DNA from: Bacillota bacterium
Lineage (GTDB): Bacteria; Bacillota; Clostridia; Acetivibrionales; DSM-1351
NCBI GenBank assembly: GCA_023416275.1
Contig: JAEZIB010000122.1
Coordinates: forward strand, 1-12,269
Direction of reading: 5' to 3'
Length of the DNA stretch: 12,269 bases
The notes under the pieces were generated by a model, which saw only the letters and a list, made by a program, of their open reading frames with translations, was not told the DNA's origin and made no database searches. This document shows, piece by piece, positions 5,796 through 12,269 of the stretch. The translations under genes and the position numbers were made by a program. Numbering within the stretch: position 1 is the first letter of the stretch; each line of letters begins with the position of its first letter.

Positions 5796-6230
5796 ATGAA
5801 AATATCTACAAAAGGAAGATATGCTTTAAGACTAATGTTGGATATGGCATTGCATAATAATGGAGATCTAGTGAGAATTAAGGATGTTGCTGCTAGGCAG
5901 GATATTTCTGATAAATATTTAGAACAAATAATATCTGCTTTAAACAAAGCTGGATATGTAAAAAGTGTAAGAGGTCCGCAAGGAGGATATCGTTTAACAA
6001 AGGATCCTGAACAATATACTGTTGGCATGATACTTCGTATTACTGAAGGAAGTTTGGCACCAGTGGCTTGCTTAGAAGGCGACATGAATGAGTGTACAAG
6101 AAATTCTGGTTGTGCAACGCTTTTGCTTTGGAAACAACTTGATGAAGCTATTAAGGGCGTTGTTGACACAGTAACAATTGCAGACTTAGTGAAATGGCAA
6201 GAGAGCACTACTGATAATTATAACATTTAA
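5796..6230 (+). CDS. Rrf2-family transcriptional regulator, IscR-like with three cysteines
   Basis: A 144-residue DNA-binding regulator. The N-terminus MKISTKGRYALRLMLDMA and the wing motif SVRGPQGGYRL (residues 57-67) are hallmarks of Rrf2 winged helix-turn-helix proteins; the helix ISDKYLEQIISALNKAG (37-53) would enter the major groove. Cys92, Cys100 and Cys106 (C-x7-C-x5-C) match in number and place the three Fe-S ligands of IscR (C-x5-C-x5-C in E. coli), whereas B. subtilis CymR lacks them. A [2Fe-2S] sensor is therefore likely but unproven. AAAGGGAG at 5781-5788 fixes the start. Unlike many iscR genes it is not followed by iscS/iscU; the next gene is convergent. The shared operator points to control of itself and of the cystathionine/PatB operon, so its role may resemble CymR (cysteine and sulfur supply) with an IscR-type sensor. 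Length is normal for the family. Confidence 0.9.
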   Translation: MKISTKGRYALRLMLDMALHNNGDLVRIKDVAARQDISDKYLEQIISALNKAGYVKSVRGPQGGYRLTKDPEQYTVGMILRITEGSLAPVACLEGDMNECTRNSGCATLLLWKQLDEAIKGVVDTVTIADLVKWQESTTDNYNI

Positions 6231-6283
6231 TCCAGCAATGACCATACACTTTTTCATTACTATTTGTGTCACTGGTTATTGAC

Positions 6284-6315
6284 TACATGGAGGTTAGCAA
6301 GCTAACCTCCATGTA
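6284..6315. terminator. 32-bp near-perfect palindrome between convergent genes
   Basis: TACATGGAGGTTAGC and GCTAACCTCCATGTA are perfect 15-bp inverted arms separated by AA. The hairpin lies 53 bp after the regulator stop and 113 bp after the nuclease stop on the other strand, where a bidirectional terminator would be expected. Neither side has a proper U-run, so it may act mainly as a 3'-end stabiliser or be a protein site. No other feature is seen between 6231 and 6428. Confidence 0.5.
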
Positions 6316-6428
6316 TATTTGCAGATAATAAATTTACACTAGCTTTAATAAATATTTTATGTACTGCATCTTATAAACCCTAAGCATTCATAAATCTATT
6401 AAATATGGGAGTTTATCTTTATTTAATC

Positions 6429-7604
6429 TTAGTTCCAAATCTGATTTGCCCATTCTGGATGATCTATAAATGGATTCCTATTATGCTGATATATAGTATA
6501 AATAACCTCGTTTCTATTACGTTCAAAATCATCAGGAGGGTCCTGCTGGTTCCACTTTAATAGTACCGAAAGCTTACCCATAAAAGGTGAGGAACCATTA
6601 TTTACACTGTTATTCAATTCCAAATCTGGTTCACCGCTATCACCTTCATAACGTACTGCCATATAAAACAACATTCTTGCTACGTCACCTTTAACGGCAT
6701 CTCTAGGTTCCCATGAATCACCGTCAGTCTTGCATAAGATAGCTTCGACGTCAGCAGTTCCACCTTCATCAAAATCTTTGTTTCCTCTTGTGCTATTCAC
6801 AGAGACATCTGTTGGCCTCAAGTGGTGGAGATCTGTACCTAGTCCCATAGATGTTCCAAAATCACCATGGGACTTTGCCCATACATGTTCCCTGTTCCAG
6901 TCATTTACATATGAACCATTTAAAGTTTTGCTCTGTGAACGTCCGGTGTACAATAAAATAACATTATTACTATTCTTAGGATCTTGGTCTGTTATTTTTA
7001 ATGCTTCCCAAACGGCACTATAAGATATTTCGGTATGGTCATCAATTATTTGGTGAAGTGCTGTTTTTAAAGTTGCGCCTGTTTTTCCTTTGGCAGTGCT
7101 GTAATAAGCATCTATTGATGGAGAGGTAGTGCCGCTATTAGGAGTATCTGGAGTTGTGGAACCTGTTGCAGTTTCAAGTTTAGAAATATTTTTTGCGCCA
7201 GCATGAGAAAAGTATGCAGTTAGAGTTCCTGTAACTTTTATCTGCTTTCCAAATAGACTGGGGTTTGTTTTAAGACCGAAAGAGCTTCGATAATTTGATG
7301 GAATTTGAATATACAACATTTTTGTAATATCCCTTTGTCCAGCAGTGTCTGCTATGGCTATAGCGTAATCATTTGGATAATTACTGGTTATTACAGTTGA
7401 AGTTGCTGTAGGCTGTCCTACAATATAGCCCATAACAGTTTTAGAACTACCGGTTTGATTTGCCATTGCTTGTGCTATAGTATAGGGAGAATTCCAAGAA
7501 CCATCATTTTGAGCACAGGAAATAGGGGATGCCAAATTAGTTAATACAAAGAAGAGCAAAAGGGTCAATAACAAACCAACCTGCCTGTTTCTTGTTCTGT
7601 TCAT
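6429..7604 (-). CDS. Secreted endonuclease I-family nuclease with N-terminal DUF6359 domain
   Basis: A 391-residue exported nuclease. The start is ATG 7604, preceded by GGAGGT 10 bp upstream; an earlier in-frame ATG at 7622 overlaps this ribosome binding site. Residues 1 to about 31 form a Sec signal peptide (basic NRTRNRQ, then a Leu/Phe-rich core, then SPISCA). Residues 37-145 match the DUF6359 OB-like domain (PYTIAQAMANQTG, MGYIVG). A Thr/Ser/Pro linker follows to about residue 165. The rest is endonuclease I (EndA/BsnA-type beta-beta-alpha-metal nuclease): WNREHVWAKSHGDFG near 236-250 with the catalytic Glu-His pair, DLHHLRP at 258-264, NSTRGN at 270-275, GDVARMLFYMAVRY near 306-319 and NRNPFIDHPEW near 375-385. 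It probably degrades extracellular DNA or RNA for nutrients. The residue before the mature part (SC-A) does not make a good lipobox, so I favour signal peptidase I cleavage. It is monocistronic and convergent with the Rrf2 gene. Confidence 0.92.
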   Translation of the reverse strand: MNRTRNRQVGLLLTLLLFFVLTNLASPISCAQNDGSWNSPYTIAQAMANQTGSSKTVMGYIVGQPTATSTVITSNYPNDYAIAIADTAGQRDITKMLYIQIPSNYRSSFGLKTNPSLFGKQIKVTGTLTAYFSHAGAKNISKLETATGSTTPDTPNSGTTSPSIDAYYSTAKGKTGATLKTALHQIIDDHTEISYSAVWEALKITDQDPKNSNNVILLYTGRSQSKTLNGSYVNDWNREHVWAKSHGDFGTSMGLGTDLHHLRPTDVSVNSTRGNKDFDEGGTADVEAILCKTDGDSWEPRDAVKGDVARMLFYMAVRYEGDSGEPDLELNNSVNNGSSPFMGKLSVLLKWNQQDPPDDFERNRNEVIYTIYQHNRNPFIDHPEWANQIWN

Positions 7605-7634
7605 AATAAAAAATACCTCCATTTATTTATTGGA

Positions 7635-7692
7635 TACATATTCTAAGTATGATAATATGTACTATTATATAATAAAATTGAATTGTTTAAAA
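7635..7692 (-). promoter_or_regulatory. Possible nuclease promoter and nearby inverted repeat
   Basis: On the minus strand TATAAT (7669-7664) has a weak TTTAAA 16 bp upstream. TACATATT (7635-7642) and AATATGTA (7654-7661) are perfect 8-bp inverted arms around the predicted start and could be an operator or a leader hairpin. The region is extremely AT-rich, so both calls are weak. Confidence 0.3.
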
Positions 7693-7815
7693 TATATTAA
7701 ATAAATGTTAATAATTGTTATTTATTTTTTTTAGTTTCATAGAAATATTGGTTTACAAACTTTGAGAATAAATATTACATTAAATGTATAATATGTCGCT
7801 AATTTTCAATTAATA

Positions 7816-7824
7816 TGATATAAT
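7816..7824 (+). promoter_or_regulatory. Extended -10 promoter of the diguanylate cyclase gene
   Basis: TGATATAAT is a perfect TGnTATAAT extended -10 element, 35 bp before the chosen start codon, giving a short leader. An alternative TTGAGA/TATAAT pair with a 19-bp spacer lies at 7762-7792. Confidence 0.4.
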
Positions 7825-7858
7825 TATCAATATGAAAAAGCATTTAGGGAGAATACCT

Positions 7859-8977
7859 ATGAATACTAAACTGACCATATATGACAAGTGGAGAAAAATG
7901 CTGATTAAGCACTGCATAATTATAGCATGTATTGTATTTTTATCAGAAATTATAATATCTATATTTTATTATAGAGCTGGTTTGTTTTTTATACCTCTAC
8001 CGTTAGTTATATTTTGGTATTTAATTCTTCCGAGTATTATAAACTTGTCAGCCATAGTAATAGGACGATATATTATTTTCTCTACAAAATACAAAGAAAA
8101 CACAAAAAATTATGCTGTAATTTTAGTATTATGTATGCTATGTGCGTGTGTGCAATGTGTACATTATATATTTCCTGCTGTTATGTGTGCGTTTTGTGTG
8201 CCTATTTTTTCAACAATACTTTTTCAAAATGAGACAATGGCTAGACTTGTGCATATACTTAGCTATTTTTTTATTATATTATCTGGAATAATTGCATACT
8301 TAGGGGCAAGGAGAGAAGATCCACATTTGATTTTTGATTGCATGGTTGCTGCTATTGTAGTAGCTTGTTCTTATATTGTAAGTATTATTTTAATTCAATA
8401 TGAGAAACAAAGAGCAGAGTATGTTAAGAGTTGTTATACAAAACAAATGGAATTAAGTGAACAATTAAAGCATGATTTGCTTACCGGTTTATACAATTAC
8501 AATGCATTTCTTGAAATATTAAAATTAAAACGAAACAGTTCTAGTAGTCATTTACAATTAGTAGTAATAGATTTGGATAACTTTAAATATATTAACGATA
8601 CGTATGGACATATACAAGGAAATGAAGTGCTGATTTATATTTCATACTTATTAAAAAAATATACTTCAAATATAGGTTATCCTGCAAGATATGGCGGAGA
8701 AGAGTTTGTTGTATTATTTCCAGATATATCAATTGACGAAGCATATAACATAATAGAAAAAGTCAGAAAGGAATTTTCAGAACATTATTTCGAGTTTTCA
8801 CAGGGTAGGAAGTTTACATTTAGCTCCGGATTGGCTGAGAATGACGGAGATGTAACCTCACCGCAGGAATTATTTGATAATGCAGACAGGGCTATGTATT
8901 TAGCAAAAAGGTCTGGAAAGAACAAAACAATTATTGCTCAAAAGCAATATAATATGTCAATAAATAAGGCTCTTTAA
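7859..8977 (+). CDS. Membrane-bound GGDEF diguanylate cyclase
   Basis: A 372-residue integral membrane enzyme predicted to make cyclic di-GMP from two GTP. The start at 7859 has AGGGAG 7 bp upstream (7846-7851); an in-frame ATG 27 bp earlier overlaps no ribosome binding site of its own. Residues 18 to about 180 contain roughly six hydrophobic segments of no recognised sensor family. A short charged helix (about 181-206) leads to the GGDEF domain: DLLTGLYN at 206-213, IDLDNFKYIND at 237-247 and the active signature GGEEF at 279-283, so it should be catalytically competent. The RxxD inhibitory site expected five residues before GGEEF is absent, so product feedback at that site is unlikely. Cys92, 95, 97, 100, 110 and 113 cluster in the fourth and fifth hydrophobic segments, an unusual density that might bind a metal or sense redox state (inference). 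It stands alone, divergent to the nuclease gene. The frame is intact. Confidence 0.92.
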   Translation: MNTKLTIYDKWRKMLIKHCIIIACIVFLSEIIISIFYYRAGLFFIPLPLVIFWYLILPSIINLSAIVIGRYIIFSTKYKENTKNYAVILVLCMLCACVQCVHYIFPAVMCAFCVPIFSTILFQNETMARLVHILSYFFIILSGIIAYLGARREDPHLIFDCMVAAIVVACSYIVSIILIQYEKQRAEYVKSCYTKQMELSEQLKHDLLTGLYNYNAFLEILKLKRNSSSSHLQLVVIDLDNFKYINDTYGHIQGNEVLIYISYLLKKYTSNIGYPARYGGEEFVVLFPDISIDEAYNIIEKVRKEFSEHYFEFSQGRKFTFSSGLAENDGDVTSPQELFDNADRAMYLAKRSGKNKTIIAQKQYNMSINKAL

Positions 8978-9120
8978 ATACATTAACTCAACTTTTCTAA
9001 CGGGAAATCGTAGGTGTAATCCTTATCAATGGAAAGGTAGGTTACAATTCAAATATAGTTTTAACCATCCAGTAAAAATTCATACTTTTGATTTCTGTTG
9101 TTTTCCACTGTGTTAAAAAA

Positions 9121-9149
9121 TGATATAATGATGACTGTAAATTTTACAG
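9121..9149 (+). promoter_or_regulatory. Possible topB promoter with palindrome at the start site
   Basis: TGATATAAT (9121-9129) is an extended -10 element. CTGTAAATTTTACAG (9135-9149) is a perfect 15-bp palindrome with one central base, beginning about where transcription would start. It could be an operator or a 5' hairpin. It is 116 bp from the topB start. Elsewhere between 8978 and 9264 I see no gene, only a weak hairpin around 9015-9050 and no clear terminator for the cyclase. Confidence 0.4.
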
Positions 9150-9264
9150 CATCAATTTTTGTGTGTAATTTAAGAAAAAATCTTATGGTGTTTTTATGCT
9201 AAAAACTATTATTAATCTATTTAAGTACTATAAAAGTTTAGACATTTAACAAGAGGAGATACTT

Positions 9265-11202
9265 TTGGGTAAGAAATTATTTATAACTGAAAAACCATCC
9301 GTAGCAGCAAGCTTTGCGAACATTTTAGGACTTGATATCTCTAAAGGCGACAGAGCCAGAGGCTTTGCAGAAAATAACGAAGTGATAGTTTCATGGTGCT
9401 TTGGACATCTTGTGACTATGGCATATCCAGATGCTTACGATACAAAATATAAGGAATGGAAAATAGAACATTTACCAATAATACCTAATGAATATAAATA
9501 TGTTGTTATAGATCAAAGAGGAGTAGGGAAACAATTTGATGTAATTCAGACTCTAATGTGCAGAGAAGATGTTGAATTGATTTATTGCTGTACCGATAGT
9601 GGGCGTGAAGGTGAATATATCTTCAGACTTGTATATGCACAAAGCGGAAGCCATAAGCCTGCTAAAAGAGTATGGATTTCTTCGCAAACTGAGGAAGCCG
9701 TAAAAAAGGGCATTGATGAAGCTAAAAGTATCAGTGAATATGATTTGCTTGCAAAGGCAGCTTACAGCAGAGCAAAAGAAGACTGGCTGTTTGGTATGAA
9801 CCTAAGCAGGATGTATACATGTCAATACGGCAGGACATTGTCGAATTATTTAAAAGAAAGCAAGTCCTCCGTTATACCTATCGGAAGGGTTATGACTTGT
9901 GTTCTTGGTCTTGTGGTTGACAGAGAGCTTGAAATAAGGAATTTTGTGCCTCAAAAGCATTATGGGGTTAAGGCGGGCTTTAAATCACAGGATAATGGTA
10001 TCGAATATTCAGGCAAATGGCAGCCCAAGAAAAGCAAGGGCAAAAAATCCGAAGAAATAGATGAGCAGGATAAATACATAACAAAGGAAGAAGCGGAAGA
10101 ATTAATTGAAAAGCTTAAGGATAAGGAAGCAGTCATAAAAAAAGTTGAAGTAAAGGTAAAGAGCGAACAGCCACCTTTGCTTTTTAATCTTGCCGAATTA
10201 CAGTCTGAAGCAAACAAAAAGTTCAAGCTTCCTGTTGACAAAACATTAGAAATAGCTCAGAGCCTATACGAAAAAAAGCTTATTTCTTACCCTAGAACAG
10301 ACAGCAGAGTTCTTTCTACTGATGTAGTGGGAGAAATACCTAAAATTTTAAATGGACTTTTTAAAAACGAGTCCTTTAAGGATTATGTGCTTAGAATTAA
10401 GGAACAAGGAGAACTCAAGGTAAACAAAACCACAAAGAGATACGTTGATAATAGTAAGGTTACCGACCACTATGCTATTATACCAACCTATGTTACTGCT
10501 AATCTGTCAAGCCTAGATGTAGATTCCGCAAAAATATATAACCTTGTTGTAAAGAGATTTCTTGCAGCGTTTTATCCTGTAGCTCAATATAATACGGTAA
10601 AGGTTGAAACTAATATAGAGGGTGAAATATTTGTTTCTAATGCAAAGACTTTGCTAAGTTTAGGTTGGAAGGAAGTTTATGAGGTCTCTGCAAAAAAAGA
10701 TGAGGAAGAAATAACAGATTCTCCTATTCATAAGCTTGTTAAAAATGAAAAAAGTGATGTGCTTGGTTTTGATTTGGAAGAAAAAGAAACAAAGCCTCCA
10801 TCAAGATACACAGACGGCTCACTGATTATTACTATGGAAAAAGCCGGAAAATTTATTGAAAACGAAGAGTTAAGAGAACAGATTAAGACCACTGGAATAG
10901 GTACTTCTGCCACTCGTTCAGGTATTATCAAGAAACTGAAGGAAATTGGACATATTAGCATACACAGCAAGACCCAGGTTGTTACGCCAACCTTGAAGGG
11001 TGAAGCTATAGTAAAGCTAGTACGTAAGTCGGCAAGGGAGCTTTTAAACCCATCTTTGACAGCAAGCTGGGAAAAAGGTCTTGCAATGATAGAAAATGGG
11101 GAAACAACAGAGCAGATTTTTATGGAAAAGCTGCATTCCTATATTATAAAGTCAATCGAAAAGGTCAAGAATACAAGTGACAATAGAAATATTCTAAATT
11201 AA
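9265..11202 (+). CDS. topB: DNA topoisomerase III (type IA)
   Basis: A 645-residue type IA topoisomerase that passes one DNA strand through a transient break held by a 5'-phosphotyrosine. The start is TTG at 9265, set by GAGGAG 6 bp upstream (9253-9258) and by the family N-terminus KKLFITEKPSVA. The Toprim domain has Glu9 in TEKPS and TDSGREGE at 110-117; the Gly in place of the second Asp of DxDxE is usual in Firmicute TopB (DAGREGE), not a defect. The catalytic tyrosine is Tyr342 in SYPRTDSR. GIGTSATRSGII at 544-555 is the conserved C-terminal core motif. The protein stops soon after the core and has no CxxC zinc-ribbon repeats, so it is a short form. It probably acts in decatenation and resolving recombination intermediates. 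It may be monocistronic. Nothing around it indicates a conjugative element. Confidence 0.95.
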   Translation: MGKKLFITEKPSVAASFANILGLDISKGDRARGFAENNEVIVSWCFGHLVTMAYPDAYDTKYKEWKIEHLPIIPNEYKYVVIDQRGVGKQFDVIQTLMCREDVELIYCCTDSGREGEYIFRLVYAQSGSHKPAKRVWISSQTEEAVKKGIDEAKSISEYDLLAKAAYSRAKEDWLFGMNLSRMYTCQYGRTLSNYLKESKSSVIPIGRVMTCVLGLVVDRELEIRNFVPQKHYGVKAGFKSQDNGIEYSGKWQPKKSKGKKSEEIDEQDKYITKEEAEELIEKLKDKEAVIKKVEVKVKSEQPPLLFNLAELQSEANKKFKLPVDKTLEIAQSLYEKKLISYPRTDSRVLSTDVVGEIPKILNGLFKNESFKDYVLRIKEQGELKVNKTTKRYVDNSKVTDHYAIIPTYVTANLSSLDVDSAKIYNLVVKRFLAAFYPVAQYNTVKVETNIEGEIFVSNAKTLLSLGWKEVYEVSAKKDEEEITDSPIHKLVKNEKSDVLGFDLEEKETKPPSRYTDGSLIITMEKAGKFIENEELREQIKTTGIGTSATRSGIIKKLKEIGHISIHSKTQVVTPTLKGEAIVKLVRKSARELLNPSLTASWEKGLAMIENGETTEQIFMEKLHSYIIKSIEKVKNTSDNRNILN

Positions 11203-11308
11203 CGCATTGTGCTAATTATTATATTAACTTGCAGGTAAGTTTAAAGTACTGGCTTACTGGTATTTTTCCGTACAAACTTATCTTTTCAATTCCCCTTCAA
11301 AAGTACAT

Positions 11309-11393
11309 AAAGCTTGCTGAATAATTGTAAATATACAAGATTACACCTTTGCTATATCATAAATACTAAAATTGTATTCATTCAGCAAGCTTT
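11309..11393. repeat. 85-bp element with 14-bp perfect terminal inverted repeats
   Basis: AAAGCTTGCTGAAT (11309-11322) and ATTCAGCAAGCTTT (11380-11393) are perfect inverted repeats enclosing 57 bp. The right arm runs into TTTTTCC, so a long-loop terminator for topB (107 bp downstream of its stop) is one reading; a miniature inverted-repeat element remnant is another. I see no clear target-site duplication. Confidence 0.45.
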
Positions 11394-11424
11394 TTCCTTT
11401 AATTCAAGAGATTAATTCTTACAC

Positions 11425-11520
11425 AGCTTTCCTAATAAAAAGTCTATCTATGCTCAAGTTTAGCAATAGTTTGTTACTTAGTAAACTAACTTGTTTTAAG
11501 TAATTATTAAACTTTTTGTT
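11425..11520. repeat. Intergenic repeat, longest copy
   Basis: The segment beginning AGCTTTCCTAATAAAAAGTC and running through TATCTATGCTCAAGTTTAG to TAAACTTTTTGTTG is related to the copies at 5118-5167 and 5349-5457. It is noncoding in all frames as far as I can read. Confidence 0.45.
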
Positions 11521-11615
11521 GATTACTGTTCATGCCTTATCACTTCGTTTTACCCTTGTTTTAAGTAATTGTTTAGCTTTTAGTTGGTTTCATAAGTTCT
11601 CCCACGCCTTAATTT
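11490..11615. repeat. Two tandem copies of a roughly 65-bp unit
   Basis: CTTGTTTTAAGTAATT begins at 11490 and again at 11555. Both copies continue with similar T-rich sequence and end with CAYGCCTTA. The second copy differs by an indel of about 7 bases. The first copy overlaps the end of the longer intergenic repeat. Confidence 0.5.
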
Positions 11616-11728
11616 TCAACAGAAAGGTGAGTCTTACACCTAGAAAAAAGAGCTATTTACCCTGTCCATTTAGCGAAATAGAATAATTACTTAATTTTGA
11701 TGGAAATATAATAGAATAAATTCAGTTT

Positions 11729-11767
11729 AAGGAGAGGTAAAGCAAGTTGGTAAAACATCCTGCTTAA
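11729..11767 (+). promoter_or_regulatory. Strong ribosome binding site with a six-codon TTG-started ORF ahead of the HD gene
   Basis: AAGGAGAGG at 11729-11737 is the only good ribosome binding site upstream of the HD gene but lies 38 bp before its ATG. It is well spaced for TTG 11747, which opens a six-codon frame (MVKHPA) that stops at 11765-11767, 8 bp before the HD start and in another frame. Translation of the HD gene may depend on reinitiation. A TATAAT at 11707-11712 may be the promoter -10, without a clear -35. Confidence 0.3.
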
Positions 11768-11775
11768 ATAAATAT

Positions 11776-12269
11776 ATGACAACAATTCAAAATTTATTTT
11801 CAGAAATAAATACTCATTTATTAGAAGACGAAAAACCGTCTTTATACTTTAATGAAATATCCAAAACAACTTTATTTGAGGAATACCCTTTCACTATGCT
11901 TAATAAATTAAAAAAGACAGAGCAGTCTCCAAAGCACCATCCTGAAGGAAGCGTATGGAATCATACTATGCTGGTCATTGACGAAGCTGCAAAAGTTAAG
12001 GATATAAGTCAAGACAAACAGGTATTTATGTGGGCGGCATTACTGCATGACATTGGAAAGCCTGATACAACTATGCTTCGAAAGGGAAGAATAACATCAT
12101 ATGATCATGATAAGCTTGGAGCTGAGCTTTCTGTAAAGTTTTTATCAGAGGTTACTGATGATGCTGCTTTTGTAAAAAAAGTATCAACACTTGTACGTTG
12201 GCATATGCAGATACTTTTTGTTGTAAATAACTTACCCTTTGCTGATATAAAGGGAATGAAAAAAAGTAT
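11776..12269 (+). CDS. HD-domain phosphohydrolase, N-terminal part (runs off the window)
   Basis: 164 complete codons are visible, with no stop before the right edge. The start at ATG 11776 gives MTTIQNLFSEINTHLL and fits the usual beginning of such proteins, though no ribosome binding site is at normal distance. The metal-binding HD motifs are clear: His63 in VWNHTMLVID, His91-Asp92 in ALLHDIGKP, His111 in SYDHDKLGAELS and His143 in RWHMQ. This order resembles the HD domains of the tRNA nucleotidyltransferase-associated and HDIG families. It is a metal-dependent phosphohydrolase of the cytoplasm; its substrate (nucleotide, cyclic phosphate or RNA 3' end) cannot be told from this portion. The upstream gap 11203-11775 holds only repeats and weak signals. 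The gene is in the same orientation as topB but too far away to call an operon. Confidence 0.87.
   Translation, partial: MTTIQNLFSEINTHLLEDEKPSLYFNEISKTTLFEEYPFTMLNKLKKTEQSPKHHPEGSVWNHTMLVIDEAAKVKDISQDKQVFMWAALLHDIGKPDTTMLRKGRITSYDHDKLGAELSVKFLSEVTDDAAFVKKVSTLVRWHMQILFVVNNLPFADIKGMKKS

Noticed and set aside
5687..6208. Long antisense open frame opposite the Rrf2 gene, and similar antisense frames within the fusion, nuclease and topB genes
   Set aside because: They are shadows of well-supported genes, with no ribosome binding sites and no recognisable protein features.
6474..6492. A 15/19 match to the Rrf2-type operator
   Set aside because: It lies inside the 3' end of the nuclease coding sequence (codons for the conserved NRNPF motif), away from any promoter; taken as chance and used to temper the 2091-2109 site.
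7493..7530. Possible lipoprotein signal (Cys near the end of the nuclease signal peptide)
   Set aside because: The residues before Cys (SPIS) do not form a good lipobox; ordinary signal peptidase I cleavage is preferred.
8990..9055. Possible fourth copy of the intergenic repeat and terminator after the diguanylate cyclase
   Set aside because: Only ACTTTTCTAA resembles the repeat start, and the hairpin TGTAA/TTACA has bulges and no following U-run.
9592..9615. Missing second Asp in the Toprim DxDxE motif of topoisomerase III
   Set aside because: DSGREGE/DAGREGE is the normal form in many Firmicute TopB proteins and does not indicate inactivation.

Overview
The window is AT-rich DNA whose gene content and codon use fit a low-GC anaerobic Firmicute of the class Clostridia. 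The markers are GGAGG-type ribosome binding sites, a TTG-started topB, a clostridial-type IscR-like Rrf2 regulator, a CoA-disulfide-reductase/rhodanese/TusA/DsrE fusion, and a secreted DUF6359-endonuclease I protein. Genus cannot be fixed from the sequence; I see no tRNA, rRNA, CRISPR array or complete insertion sequence.

Layout. (1) Positions 1-2100, minus strand: a sulfur-amino-acid pair, a cystathionine gamma-synthase/lyase-family enzyme followed 64 bp downstream by a PatB/MalY-type C-S lyase. The lyase frame is interrupted by TGA exactly where homologues carry Cys. Their promoter lies at 2049-2077 and is followed by a leader of about 250 nt with a hairpin and a small ORF. (2) 2100-5108, plus strand: a divergent regulatory region, then an 867-residue four-domain persulfide-handling protein. 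(3) 5109-6230, plus strand: an intergenic region with diverged repeats, a clear promoter and operator, and a compact structured leader RNA candidate, then an IscR-like Rrf2 regulator with three cysteines. (4) 6231-7604: a 32-bp palindrome between convergent genes, then a minus-strand secreted nuclease. (5) 7859-8977, plus: a membrane diguanylate cyclase with a cysteine cluster in its membrane domain. (6) 9265-11202, plus: topoisomerase III. (7) 11203-11775: a repeat-rich intergenic region. (8) 11776 to the right edge: the N-terminal part of an HD-domain phosphohydrolase.

How the genes fit together. The left half has a sulfur theme: two PLP enzymes that make or break C-S bonds (possible H2S and thiol sources), a fused persulfide reductase/sulfur-carrier protein, and an Rrf2 regulator with candidate Fe-S ligands. 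The link is visible in the DNA: the motif ATTCCTATTATANNAGTAT sits 6-7 bp downstream of the -10 box at both the sulfur operon and the regulator gene, in the same orientation relative to transcription. This suggests that the regulator represses itself and the sulfur operon. The right half (nuclease, diguanylate cyclase, topB, HD protein) looks like ordinary chromosome with no visible functional link to the left half.

The best candidates for something new are the 71-nt three-way-junction-like RNA in the regulator leader (5678-5748), the TGA-for-Cys in the PatB frame, the shared operator pair, and an intergenic repeat family with copies at both ends of the plus-strand half.
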